DNA of 64,000 nt from Piper betle (GCA_033002965.1 JAURVB010013351.1:1-64000), one strand, 5' to 3'. Counted from the stretch's first letter, positions 47,901 through 60,463 are shown. Notes: generated by a model from the sequence alone, not told the origin. Numbers and translations are program-made.

Positions 47901-50900
47901 TGCATGTAATTTTGTTTGGTTTGTCTATTGTAGCAAAAGAATAAGTGGTTTTGATATGGCGCCTCCAGCAGCTGCATTGATGCCAGGAGCAACTGCTACA
48001 GGTAACCTTTGTTTTTCTTACCCTCTTTCATTCTTTTGTCTTATATTTCATGTCACACAACTTGTCTAGCGAAGTTTCTGTCAGAGCGCATGGTATTCGA
48101 AGGGTAAGATGTAGTTTGGTGACAATCTACTATAATGTCCTGCTGGCATTATACCTTTCATCTTTTTAGTGTATAATTCTGAAACTGAAAGCCGTTTTTG
48201 TTGTTTCTTGTCTGTTTGTTTGTTTGTTTCTTTGTCTTTATGTCGTTGTAAGAAGGCAATTTTGGGCATCTTGTCCCACTTTGCTGCTAAGGGCGTGAGC
48301 CGACTGTAGCTTTTATGTTTGAGGAGTCATTGCACTGATGGGTCTTGTTCTTCTGCAACTGCCATCTAGTGCCTTCTTTGGTAGTCTTACTGATATTTTC
48401 TAGAATAATATATGCCTTTTACCTACTAGATCGTACCTTTGTACTGACACTAAGGTGCGATCATTGTTGTTGGCGACATGAGGTTAAAGCTTATGGGTGT
48501 AGGGTTGCAAATTACGTGCTAGTAAAGCTTTCCCTTTGGCTATATATTTTTAATTAGTCTTTTGCAGGTCAAATAACTGCACCGGCACCAGCCATTCCTG
48601 GGATGTTCCCAAATATGTTTCCAATGGCAGCTGGGCAGGTGATTATGAGTTATCAATTTAAGTTTCTTATCTAAATTCATTTAGCTGAATTTATTTTAAC
48701 CATTGTGGCAGTTTGGTACCATTCCTGTAATGCCTGTTCAAGCAATGACCCAACAGGTATCTGAATTTCTATTTGAGCGTAGTCTTTAATCACTTTCTTT
48801 GTTTTTCAAAAATATAATTTTTGAAAGAAGTGACAGATCTGAAGTAATTCTTTTATTTCAATAGGCTACTCGGCATGCAAGACGAGTGTATGTTGGTGGG
48901 CTTTCTCCTACAGCCAATGAGCAGGTTCACAATTTCGTGTTGTAAAAATTGTGATGTTGCTTAATGTTTTAGAACTTTCAAGACAATAATTAATGTGTTT
49001 GCTTTTTTGTGCAGTCTGTTGCTATTTTTTTCAGTCAGGTTATGGCTGCTATAGGCGGAAACACTGCTGGTCCAGGTGAATTGTTTTGTAAAAATAGATT
49101 TTCTGCAAGAATGTTTACTTTCCAAGCCCCTATCTAACTTGATAAGAGTGCTTGTGGCTTGCAGGTGATGCTGTCGTCAATGTTTACATAAATCATGAAA
49201 AAAAATTCGCATTTGTGGAGATGAGGTCAGTTGAAGAGGCAAGTAATGCAATGGCCTTGGACGGGATCATTTTTGAGGTTTGTTTTATACGTAGTTCACC
49301 ACTTGAAGATCATTTTAATAATTGCTTATTTACTTGTTTCATTATTATGCATATGAAGCTGGCTCTGACTTTTTTATTTTTACTGCAATGTATTATTTAG
49401 GGGGCACCAGTAAAGGTGAGGAGACCTAGTGATTATAATCCATCTCTTGCAGCTGCACTTGGTCCTAGCCAACCTAATCCAAACCTAAATTTGGCTGCGG
49501 TTGGCCTAACACCTGGATCTGCTGGTGGGCTTGAAGGACCTGACCGTATATTTGTGGGAGGACTTCCCTACTACTTCACTGAAGCTCAGATAAGAGAGCT
49601 GCTCGAGTCTTTTGGTCCTCTTAGAGGTTTTGATCTGGTTAAGGACCGAGAAACTGGAAATTCCAAAGGCTATGCATTTTGTGTTTACCAAGATCTCTCA
49701 GTTACTGACATTGCCTGTGCTGCCTTGAATGGGATTAAGATGGGGGATAAAACTCTTACCGTGCGTCGTGCAAATCAAGGTGCTGTCCAGCCTAAGCCAG
49801 AACAAGAGAATGTTCTGTTTCAGGCTCAACAGCAAGTGGCTTTTCAGGTAATATCTATCCTTTTTCATTTTTCAATTGCATTCCTTGTCAGCAGAACTTA
49901 TTTGTGAGTTGGTTGGATCTCAATCTGATCTAAATTTTCCTAGACGGTTATTTACCATCTCATATTTAGGTGTGTATGAATTTCTTACACTTATTTTTTC
50001 CCGTTCTTGCAGCAAAGGCTTGTGTTACAGGCAGGAGCTTTACCTACAAAAGTAGTAAGCTTGACTCAAGTTGTGAGTGCTGATGAATTGAGGGATGATG
50101 AAGAATATGAAGATATAGTGGAGGATATGAGAAGTGAAGGTGCAAAATATGGTGAGTATTATAGAAAGAAACCTTACGAGCCATGCTTTGCTTTGTGACT
50201 GTTTTTGTATGGTACCATTCTAAGCTCTGATGTTGCCTTATTAGCTTGACTGCTTATGATGTATGCATGGGCCCTGATGCAGGGGTTGACCATTTGTGTC
50301 GGCTGTTTTTGCAAATGATTTTTTGTGGTTGCCCTGCTTGTAATATGATTGTTTTGTATGGTACCGCTCTAGGCTTTGATGATGCTTATTAACTTGAGTG
50401 CTAATGATGTACGCATAGGCCCCGATGCAGGGGTGACCATTGTGTCGGCAGTTTTTGCATTGACTTTTTGTGGCTGCCATGCTTCTTATGTCATTTTGTT
50501 GGGGCCCATGCTAGGAATTGTTTCATAAAAATCATTTTTTTTAAATTGTGATTTTGAATTCATGAATTAAGTATTATTTTACAGATTAACATCTTTTGCA
50601 AACGCTCCAAATGTTTGGTATCTGTAAGGAGTTGATTAAAGAAACGAAATTTCAATCTATTTTCTGCAGGGATCTTAGTGAATGTTGTAATTCCTCGGCC
50701 AAGTCCTAGCGGTGAACCCATTCCTGGAGTTGGCAAGGTTTGTAATCATTTTAGTTGGAATATACTTCTTAGTAATTATAATATGATAATGTTCTCTCGC
50801 ACAGGTGTCCTCATGTCTATGAGGATGCTTTTATATTCAGGATATAAAGCATTTTGAGTCTTTGACTGATTCTCAATCCAATACTCCACAGGTTTTCCTG

Positions 50901-51029
50901 GAATATACGGACACAGATGGTGCGGCCAAAGCTCGTGCTGGATTGCACGGTAGGAAGTTTGGAGGGAATCAAGTTGTAGCAGTTTTCTACCCAGAGAACA
51001 AATTTTTACAGGGAGATTACAGTGATTAG
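44901..51029 (+). CDS. U2AF65: U2 snRNP auxiliary factor large subunit (U2AF65)
   Basis: It binds the polypyrimidine tract and helps recruit U2 snRNP at 3' splice sites in the nucleus. Thirteen exons: 44901-45029, 46095-46321, 47083-47202, 47934-48001, 48568-48638, 48712-48756, 48865-48924, 49015-49075, 49165-49277, 49401-49847, 50013-50151, 50670-50737 and 50892-51029. All phases join to 561 residues. The start [10 protein letters not shown] is followed by an Arg/Asp/Glu- and RS-rich region (exons 2-3), a Pro/Met-rich linker ([13 protein letters not shown]), RRM1 with RRVYVGGL and [11 protein letters not shown]2 with DRIFVGGL and KGYAFCVY, and the C-terminal UHM-type RRM, which ends [20 protein letters not shown]...FLQGDYSD. 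No defect was seen. Paralogs U2AF65A and B cannot be told apart here. Confidence 0.96.
50201..50510 (+). repeat. Tandem duplication of about 150 bp in a U2AF65 intron
   Basis: In the intron between 50151 and 50670, two diverged direct copies meet near 50352. Each contains TATGGTACC, (C/T)CTGATGTTGC or TTGATGATGC, TAATGATGTA(T/C)GCAT, GATGCAGGGG and TGTGTCGGC. Boundaries are approximate. Confidence 0.7.
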
Positions 51030-51979
51030 CTGGGTTGGAATTTCATTCCACCGTAAATAATATATGGTCGTACTATCCTAGGAGCGACATTTGTGGACGT
51101 AAACTTGAAATATCTGAAGCACTACGTAACGAACAAGAACAATTTTAAGAACAGGTTTTTGACGTTGGTATTGGTATTATGTCTGAATCGGGTCTTGATG
51201 TAGGTTATGGTGGACTAAGTACTTGAAAAAAATGGTTGTATTCTATTTGTGCTGGGAAAAGGTAAGTTGTTTAGTAGGACTGCACAAAATTTAGTTACGG
51301 CTCTGGATATAATTTATGTTTATGGATAATTGCCGATTAATTTTTGTTGGTAGGGATCAATCGTTTTGATTTGCCTGTGACCAAACTTCATATGCGAAGC
51401 ATCTAATGCCATTATTAGTAGCTCTTGAACTCTTTCAAGAGTTGTCTCATTGAGAAAAATTATAGCCATATGGTTTAAAATTTTAATTCGATAAACTAAA
51501 TTTACTTTTGAACTGATATTTTTGTACAGGTTGGATGCGAAGCAATTGGAATGTTAAATTAGATGTGTAAGAGCTTGCTGTTTTAATCTCTATGCTACTG
51601 ATGTGTAGTGTTAATCAGCCTCCATGCGACTGATGATTGATGTTGATTTTATTTTGTGATTGGTCTCATTAGTAGATTAATTATAGTCTGTTTATGATTT
51701 TTTTATTATGAACGTAATTAAGAGAAATAAGACGTATATAATTCTCATCTTAATCTTGAATCAGGTGTCTATTGTTTATCTTCTTCTTTTGTGGTTGTTG
51801 TCAGTTTGATGAGAATTTCTTCCTGATGTTCCATCGAACCACCCAAGGAAGACTGGGAACCCAAATTTGTGAGTCGCCACTCGAATGTTAATTAAAGGTG
51901 AGATTAATTAATCTTAAAAATCCTCAATTCTTCTACTTAATTATACAACTTTTGCCAGGTAGGTCAGGTATTCTTCTTC
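51030..51979. other. U2AF65 3' flank and AT-rich spacer
   Basis: The first 250 bp should be the 3' untranslated region. The rest is AT-rich with no feature, up to the 3' end of the P450 remnant. Confidence 0.45.
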
Positions 51980-52658
51980 ATCATCCACCTAATTTAAATG
52001 TAAGCAGAGTAATGAGATTAAATCTTCTCAAACAAAATAGGGGCCGCCAAACTCTGGCTGCAACGTGATGAACTGAATTGGTAAGAGCAAAGCATCGGAG
52101 AACCATGGCGACGATGATCCTCGCCTCCACCGCTGCCAAGTGCTGGCCGACACATATCCTCGGCCCAAGGCCGAAGGGGAAGAAGGCAGCCAAATGCTTC
52201 CTCGGCTCAGAAAACCTCATAGGGTTGAACTCCTCACATCCTCGCCCCATAACTCGCAGTCATGGTGGACAGCCAGCATTGCCAGGTAAAGCTGTGTTCC
52301 CGCGGGTAGCTTGAACGTCCTTCGACGTCTCCCTCATCAACATCACAGCCGGAGCGTAAAGACGGAGTGTTTCATCCAGTACCATTCCCACATCTTAAAT
52401 GGTTCATTGCCATTTTATGTAAATATTTGTATATACACTCAACATTGTGTCATCTGGTATAGATAGTGCGAACATTTTCATGGTAAAGAAATTCAATCCT
52501 TGTTATGTGAGGAAAGAAATTAGCATAAAATTTTGAGTTGGTTGAGATGATCGGAGGTAATTGTGCCACAAGGGCCAAGGACATTGAGCACTTCTTGGCA
52601 AGCTCTGTCTTGCGAGTCTTGGTGCAAGGCCAGAAGGAGTGCCCAAGTAAGGAGGTTG

Positions 52659-53083
52659 TGTTATAAATAAACTGTACTTATAAATAAACTATATAAATTT
52701 AGATCGATTTCATATCAAATCATCAATAGAAATTAAACTAGATAAATAAAATAAAATAGCGGAAGTGTACCTCTTTAAAGTCGGAATCCAGGACAATAGG
52801 ATACCAAAACAAAAATCAGATCGAAAATCAGATATGAATTCAAGGACCATAACTTCCTTATTTATAGCCTTAGTTCCATAAATTTAATTTCACCTATTAC
52901 GAAAGAGAATTTATTAAAAGATATCTACATATTGAATTCCACACTTTTCTCATTAAATTCCACACTTTAATTTATAGCTCATAACCCTTAACTTTAGTAA
53001 ATCAATTTAATTTAGCCAACCTTATATAATAACATATGATGCAATTCCTGATTCATGTATATATTTATGTCCAATTTCTAACA
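52659..53083 (-). repeat. Copia 3' LTR
   Basis: 425 bp, shorter than its partner because it lacks a segment of about 120 bp containing 20-bp tandem units. The polypurine tract follows directly at 53084. Confidence 0.9.
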
Positions 53084-53097
53084 ATCTCCCACTTGGA
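53084..53097 (-). promoter_or_regulatory. Copia polypurine tract
   Basis: The minus strand reads CCAAGTGGGAGATTG immediately before the LTR, the common plant Copia priming site for plus-strand DNA synthesis. Confidence 0.85.
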
Positions 53098-53389
53098 CTT
53101 AATATATACACAAAATAATTGTATAACTTTATGAGCTTCAAACATATGTCATTATACCAAAATAACAATCTCGTCTATTAATGAATGTCAATATATGATC
53201 AAGGCAATTTTTGTCACATTGAGCGTAAATAAACCTTCCATGGTCACATATACCAATATAATCAAATGACATAGATCAAGTATGAATGTGTAGTATGAAA
53301 ATTACATGTAATTTAATATAGGTCCAACCTTATGAGATCACCAAAATACCAAAACAGAGTGAACCTTAAACGAAAATATTGCAATTCCA

Positions 53390-54997
53390 TACAAACTCCC
53401 ACTAAAGTAATATATCATCAAATAATACAATACCTATCTGAGCAACATGCTCATAAAAGACCTTGGATATTAATCCTTTAGTAAGCGGATCCGCAACCAT
53501 AGAGTTTGTTCCAATATGTTCTATTGATACTTTACCACTCTAAACTCTTTCTTTCACAACAAAAAACTTGATCTCTATATGTTTTGATTTAGATGAGCTC
53601 CTGTAGTTATTTGAATATGACACTGTAGACTAATTGTCATAAAATATCTTAAGTGGTCTTTCAATATTATCAACAATACGCAGCCCTGTGACAAAATTTC
53701 GCAACCATATTCCCTGATTGGATACCTCATAACAAGCTATGAATTCGGCTACCATAGTGGAAGAAGCTATGAGTGTCTGCTTAGCACTTTTCCAAGAAAT
53801 AGTTCCGCCAGCTAGTAGATAGACATAGCCAAAAGTGGATCGATGACTATCTTGACATCCACCAAAATCAGAATCAGAATATCCTGTGATCTCAAGTTGA
53901 TCTGATTTCCGATATGTGAGCATGTAATATTCTGTCTTCTAAAGATACCTCATGACCCTTTTGGCTGCTATCCAGTGATCCAACCCTGGATTACTTAGAT
54001 ATTTGCCCAACATTCCAACAATATACACAATATCTAGACGCGTACATACTTGAGCATACATAAGACTTCCCACTACTGAAGCATAGGGAATCTTTTGTAT
54101 TTCCTTTTCTTCTATATCATTTTTGGTGCATTGATAGAGACTGAATTTGTCTCCTTTAGAAACATGGGTATCTCCTGGTTTACAATTTTACATGCCAAAT
54201 CTTTTAAGCACATTTTCTATATATGTCTTTTGTGATAATCCAAGTATACATCGATCGCGATTCCGATGTATTTGAATTCCTAATACAAAAGATGCATTAC
54301 CAAGATCTTTCATTTCAAATTTCTTTGACAAAAGATTCTTGGTTTCGTGCAAAAAATTTACATTATTACTGGCAAGTAATATATCATCAACATATAAAAC
54401 CAGGAAAATATATTTACTCCCACTAAACTTATGGTATATACAATTATCAATCACATTCATCTCAAAACCAAATGAGAGAATCACTTGATGAAATTTGTGA
54501 TACCATTGACGAGAAGCCTGCTTAAATCCATAGATAGATTTCTTTAATTTGCAAACCATCTTCTTTGAATCTCCTAATACAAAGTGTTCTGGTTGCACCA
54601 TATAAATTGTTTCATCAATGTCACCATTTAGAAACGCAGTCTTTACATCCATCTAGTGTAACTCAAGATCAAAATGTGCCACTAATACCATAATTATTCT
54701 GAATGAGTCTTTCGATGAAACTGGAGAGAAAGTCTCATTATAATCAATGCCTTCCTTTTGAGTAAAACCCTTTGCAACAAGACGAGCCTTATATCTTTCT
54801 ATATTACCCTTCGAATCCCTCTTGGTTTTAAATATCCATTTGCAACCAATGGGTTTCGCACCTTCAGGCAATAAGAGAAGATCCCAAACGTCATTAGTTT
54901 TCATTGACTTCTTCTTTTCATTCAGGGCATCAATCCACTTTTGAGAATTAGAACTCTTCATGACCTGATAAAAACTGATTAGATCATCATTAACCAT
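53390..54997 (-). pseudogene. Copia reverse transcriptase and RNase H remnant
   Basis: The reverse transcriptase part (54997-54188) includes the family words WDLLLLPEGAKPIGCKW, FTQKEGIDYNETFSPV, DVKTAFLNG and the catalytic YVDDILLA, so the active-site aspartates remain. A stop separates LELH from DVKTAFLNG (near 54653) and others follow at about 54188, 53924 and 53627. RNase H (about 53960-53630) has YSDSDFGGCQDS and SSTMVAEFIACYE. All in Copia order and well preserved as text but not as a continuous frame. Confidence 0.9.
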
Positions 54998-55047
54998 TTC
55001 ATTGTTATCCTCATGTTCTTGGAGAAAGATAATATAATCATCTGAAA

Positions 55048-55515
55048 TTATTTTTTCCTTTCTCTTGTGGATCTCCTCAATGACATTTGCTCTCGAGGTT
55101 GTTGAGTTTGTCCTTTAGGTATAACTTGAGTAGGGAGATTCTCGACAAAGTCTTGTAATTTTGGTATTGTTTCTTGAATTACATCAGAAATATGATCCTG
55201 ATCCTGATTTTTATCAAGAACAATTATGGGAAGAGAATCAGATTCTTCTTCAAAGACAAAGTCTCTAACCTCATTTCCCCCTTCCAAACCAACATCCTCA
55301 AAAAACTGGACATTTCTCGTCTTAAAGAATGACCTTATTGTGAGATTATAAAACTTAAACCCTATTGGCACCAGGTCTCCTTATATTTGTCTATTTTCCC
55401 TTAATGCACCCAATACAGATTTAAAAATCTACAAAATTAAGAGAATCAAGAATTCTATCTGACATAAGTCGTACAATTCTTTGTTTAGAAATGTGTCCTA
55501 AACGCTTATGTCATA
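55048..55515 (-). pseudogene. Copia integrase remnant with catalytic core deleted
   Basis: In transcript order: the gag-pre-integrase zinc finger end (HKRLGHISKQRI), IKGK and IRRPGANR, then within a few codons FKFYNLTIRSFFKTRNVQFFEDV, which in intact elements lies after the integrase core. The D,D35E core of roughly 200 residues is therefore missing. Stops are also present. Confidence 0.8.
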
Positions 55516-56251
55516 GTAAAGCAGAATTCTCATTGGTTAATTTTATTTTTGTACCACATAATTCCACATGCAAGGTTTCATTAAAAGATGCAATAGTATC
55601 AAGTAAATATAGATTATCATAAAAAGACAAGGAACCTGTACCCACAATATTTGAATTTAGAAAAAGTCTAAACTTATTATTTCTAAATTAACAAGAGTAA
55701 CCAAATTTGTCCAATATATAAATAAAAACCAAATTTCGTCTAAAAGACGGTACTACATATATCTCTTTCAAATCCAAATAAAATCTTGTCTCTAATAATA
55801 ATCTAAAAATCCCTATTGCTTCAACTATAACTGATTTGCCATCACCCATATAGATGAATCTTTCAGCATCATTTGGCTTTCTGTAACTTAGGCAACCCTG
55901 CATTGACACATTTATGTGAGTAGTAGCACCTGAATCTAGCCACTAAGTGTGTATTGTACTGAAATTAGATTAACCTCAGAACAAACAAAATTAAGAAATG
56001 AACCTTACTTTACATGCCAGGCGTAATACTTAGTGCATTCATTCTTCATATGTCTAGGTTTACCACAAAAAAAATAGCAAAAAACTTGATTTTCTTTCTT
56101 TTGCTGTTGTGTGTGAGACCCATTATGAGCATCCTTAGCCCTCTTTCTTTTCTTATTTTTATCCTTGTAGGTACTAGCCAAGTGAGCACTTTCAACCTGT
56201 TCTTGTTTCAATCTTTCTTCTTCTTGCACACAATAAGAAATGAACTCATTA

Positions 56252-59078
56252 TGTAACACCCCGTTTCGGCTCACCCGCGAACTGACCCGAGAGTGTCACC
56301 GGCGACCGAACCGTTTGCTAATCTACTGGGTTCGGTTAAGCCGTCCAGGATCTACTCTCGGTGTTTTAAGATGGAGATGCAAACATGAATGCATGGATGG
56401 GATGCGTGGGTTCTAACGGAGTACTACATGCATGCTATGATGTACAAGCAAAATAAGGCAAAACAACAAATGTGAAACCAAAAGAAAATATATACTATTT
56501 TATAAAAATACGATAACACATAATAATCTACCGTGACATACAATCATTATCTCATTCTTTTTACCTGAGCCGAGTCTAAACTCCAAGGCTCCCTACTCAT
56601 TCATATTTATCAGTTCGTTTCATAACAAGTAATTCACTCAAGCAAACACATCAAAATTATCATTCACGTAGCAATAACACACCGTCATTATAGATTACAC
56701 GCGGCAGGTACATGTGTGCGCGGTTCCGTGCTGCTCCTCCGCAGTCCCGACAGCTTTCATCGCTCGCATTCCTCACCTACATATATATAGAAAAACCGTC
56801 AGTAACAAGTGTTACCGGCCCGGAAAATAACTAATATCAATCTGGCACAGGAGAGCAAACTCTCCTGTTGAATGAAAACCATATACTTCCTCAAGAACTC
56901 TCATCAGGGCACATACGGGAGCCGTCGCCCTCGGGTCGACAGCGTCCCCCTATCTTTCACATTCTCATGCCTCGGCCATTTCACTATTGCTTCTCGCGTC
57001 AAATCTCATTCCTTTCCGCCCTCTGCACCTTCCATATTACTCCTGGCCTTGAGCACGAAGGCCGAGTACTCTCCGGCAGTCGCCTTCAGTACCCTTTGAA
57101 ACCACAAGTCTAGACATGCGCTGCAATGCAGTACCCGTGAACCTCCACACTTCTCCGGGTTTGAGGAACTCAAAGGTGGAGTTGTCAGGATCCCTCGGGA
57201 ATGAAACGGCCCGCACACCATTCCAAAGCCCACTGTCGACACACACGTGCCCGCTCGCGTAGCACGGTAGTCGGATTTCCCTCATTCAGTCTCTCACCAA
57301 AACACGAAAACTATACATATATATAGGTCTGGGTTGGGATTTATACAATAGGCCCGAAGGCAACGTGAGCTGGATCTGAAGTTCGAAAACAAACTCGAGG
57401 GATCTCATCCTCGAGGGTTATTAATCCGGAAAATCGTTGGCTAAATGACCCGAGTTAAGTGGGATTCGATAAAACGCCACTTAACTCGTCCTGCACATAA
57501 TAAATCAAATACACAAGAGAGTAGCGTAAATCAGAGAACGAGTCCTAAACGGACCTGGTAGAAGCTCCAAACAGGTCCACGCGCCTAGGCGGCGAGCTCC
57601 TACACCGTACCTACACAATCAAACTAAATACTAACGCCCGCATGATGAATCACACATCCTATAGCATGCACGCACAATCAACACAACCACGCATCAATCA
57701 ACACACATCAACCTATATCAATTCTAGCAAGTCTACTTAAGCTAGTTTGATTAGATCATGATTATTACTTAATAACCCTAATTAGTTTCATAACTTCTAT
57801 TTTTAACACCCCACAATCAAACAAATTTCATATTTTTATCCTTAATCAAATCTACATTTATATATATTATTATAACACACAATTCACCAATCCTAGCATG
57901 CAATTTTAATAATCAAAACTTTCAAATAATTAAATTGAAATAAATTATACCTCGCGTCGTCGAAAATCGGCGACGGCTAGGGTTTCCGTTTCGTGGCTCG
58001 AAACTCGAAAATCGGCACCTAGCGGCGTCCGAAGTTCAATCAGATTGGACCGGGTGCGTTCGGCGGATGATTCGGCGAATTTCCCACAAATCCAATTTCC
58101 GGCGGTTCCGGCGGTTTTCCGGCGAGTGTCGGCGGATTCCGACGGTTTTCCGGCGATGATTTGGGACGGAGCAATCAGGGGTCTATCGGCACCAGCTCGA
58201 CGAACTTGGTCCAATGGTGGTGTCAAACAGGGTAGCCGAGGCGGCGATGGCCGTCGACGGCGGCGTCGAAAATGGGCGGCGGTGGCGGCGTTCTCCGATC
58301 AAGGCTCCGGCCGGCCTCGACGGTGGTCGGGACGATGGGGGAAACGTCGGCGACGTCGAGGGGGTGGTCGTCGGGGTCACAGCGGCGGCGGCGCGGCTCG
58401 GACGGCGGCGAAATCAGTGGGCGGAGCGTCGCGGCTTGTGGGGCGATTCCGGCGTCGTGGCGACGCGACGGTGGCCGGGTTGGTCGGGGCGGCACGGCGA
58501 CGGCACGGCGGGGCGGGGCGGTGTTGATCGACGGCCGTGCGGCGTCGGCAGCGGCGGCGGTGGCAACCCAATGGGCGGCGAGGGTTTGGGTAAAGAAGGG
58601 TCGGGAGGAGGAAGAAGAAGTGCGATGGCATTTTCGTAAATAAGTATTGACTCGATTCCTACTCGAGTCAAAATAATAACTAGTTCGTAATAAATTCTAA
58701 AAAAAATCTAGAAAAATATGGAAAAATTCTATAAAATAAAACAAACACAATAACATCCAAATGACATGCTCTATAACTAATAACCCACCCGAATATAATC
58801 CAACGCATCCTAATTCGTCATTCGGCCTAAAACTATTTCTACGATCAAACATATAAAAAGAAAAAAATACTGCATACTTTCATATATTCAGATAACTCGT
58901 ATCTCACCATCTGCTCGACATTATCATCATATATTCAGGTACACCTGACTCTCATCGCTCATAACTCACGGCTGGTCTCGACTCAGCACGCGATTCATGA
59001 AACTGACTCGACTCGAACCAACGGTCGAACCGACTGGTTTGGTAACGTAAAACCCTGACTCGAGTCACGGGTTTTACA
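56252..59078 (-). mobile_element. Solo-LTR family, copy F, nested in Copia gag
   Basis: 2827 bp, TGTAACACCCC to GGGTTTTACA as read on the plus strand, with the 5-bp duplication CATTA (56247-56251 and 59079-59083). The gag frame is continuous once the insert and one duplication are removed. Subfamily of C and E, nearest to E. It includes the GC-rich block (about 57950-58640) and the conserved small ORF. Confidence 0.95.
57037..57285 (-). CDS. LTR-encoded 82-residue ORF, copy F version
   Basis: Same frame as at 39637-39885 with one residue changed (R for P in the GDC(P/R)RVLG segment). It starts about 30-60 bp downstream of the copy F TATA boxes (near 57317 and 57338). Unknown function, unproven coding. 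Confidence 0.3.
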   Translation of the reverse strand: MREIRLPCYASGHVCVDSGLWNGVRAVSFPRDPDNSTFEFLKPGEVWRFTGTALQRMSRLVVSKGTEGDCRRVLGLRAQGQE

Positions 59079-59783
59079 CATTAAGAGTCCATTTATCCCT
59101 TTTATAGTTGTAACTGACCTTGAATTCACCGAATTGTGCAGGAAGAGAAATTAAAACTAAATGCACGAGCAAATCTTCATATAGCTCTAACTTTAGTGTT
59201 TTTAGTTTTGAAGCAATGTTAGACATCTCTAAGATGTACTCCCTTATGCTTGTTTTGCCTTTATACTTCATTGAAATCAAGTTCGTCAAAAGCGTACTTG
59301 TTTCAGCTTTATCATTTTTGATAAAACGCTTTTCAATTTCTTTAAGAAACTCACTTGCTGTAGTAACCTTTTCAGACACATCAGCCCCTGAAGGTCTCTG
59401 GAATTCCCCATTTTATGATCATAAGACTCATGCAATTTGAACATTCCTATTTTTCAATGTCCCGTTTGTCCTCATTGGAACTTTTATTAGTAAGAGAAGC
59501 AGGCTGTTCAGTCCTTAATGCAAGGTCAAGATCCATGCAGCCGAAAATAATCATTATACTTTCTTTCCAATCATTAAAGTTATCTTTAAGCATTGATACT
59601 GAGTTTATGTTGGCAGAAATTATAGAAGCAGACTGATTAACTAAATAGAAAATAACATGCTCATAATAAGATTAATAATTTTTAATCTCATTAATAGATA
59701 CCTAGCACAACATCAATATTTAGTCTTTGGATAGAAATATCAATTTGTAAATGGTACTCTTAGTGCAATAATCAAATATAGAT

Positions 59784-60185
59784 AATAAATCCTGTCAAAT
59801 AATAAACCTTTCTTTTGACCGATTTATCATTCACATGGAAACATGGAAACCTGATAATTATCTCATATTTATTATTTTAATGTCATAATCAAAAATAGAT
59901 AATAAATCCTGTCAAATAATAAACCTTCCTTTTGGCCAATTTATTATCCACATGGAAACCTGATAATTATCTCATATTTATTACAATAATTAATCTTTAG
60001 TGTAGTAAAATATGAACAATAAATCCTGTCAAATAATAAACCTTCCTTTTGGCAGATTTATCATCCACATGGACACTTGATAACTGTCTCATACCTATTA
60101 CCACATATGAATATAGAATTCTGTCAAACATTAACCTTCCTTTTGGCCGATTAATATCCATGTGAATTAAATACTCATAACCGTC
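59784..60185 (-). repeat. Tandem array in the Copia leader (about 117 bp x 3.5)
   Basis: Units start near 59784, 59901, 60019 and 60113; the last is shorter. Each has AATAAATCCTGTCAAATAAT, AACCTT(C/T)CTTTTG(G/A)CC, ATCCACATGGA and GATAATTATCTCATA. The array lies between the primer-binding site and gag, where packaging and dimerisation signals are expected. Confidence 0.85.
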
Positions 60186-60448
60186 TTAATATTTAAAAAA
60201 AATTAATTTTCACAAAAGAGGCTACTTTGGCAGCATATTGTAGTCCTTAATAAATTTTAAAATATTAATTATGACTTAACCAAAAGGTTATAAAAAATAT
60301 ATCTTTATGTGGGAGTTTCCAAAATTATAACCTTTTGTAACTTTATTTTTCTCATGTTATGTTACCAAAAGAGGACTTTAATTTTAAGATTAAATCCCAC
60401 AGTAATTAATAAAATAAAGCCTAATTCTCAATAATTTGATATGAAGGT

Positions 60449-60461
60449 GGCTCTGATGCTG
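60449..60461 (-). promoter_or_regulatory. Copia primer-binding site
   Basis: The minus strand reads GCATCAGAGCC a few bases after the LTR end, matching the initiator-Met tRNA complement (TGGTATCAGAGCC) with one mismatch. Confidence 0.75.
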
Positions 60462-60463
60462 CT

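Larger units (their letters stand above)
55688..59640 (-). pseudogene. Copia gag, split by solo LTR F
   Basis: The N-terminal part (about 59640-59079) holds SVSMLKDNFNDWKESI and LKEIEKRFIKNDKAETSTLL. The frame ends in RDKWTLN at the insertion and continues on the other side (56251 downwards) as EFISYCVQEEERLKQEQ, then a lysine-rich linker and a zinc knuckle (CYFFCGKPRHMKNEC, where F replaces the usual residue after the second Tyr). The 55688-55909 frame covers the part between gag and integrase. Confidence 0.85.

Noticed and set aside
50201..50510. Intronic box C/D snoRNA pair in U2AF65
   Set aside because: TGATGA-like and CTGA-like words exist, but spacing, terminal stems and a guide region are not convincing in either copy.
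56868..57113. 81-residue plus-strand frame in copy F (and its match on the minus strand at 39809-40054)
   Set aside because: It is antisense to the 3' part of the 82-residue frame and the adjoining LTR sequence, lies in LTR sequence with no promoter on that strand, and is explained by the near-identity of E and F.
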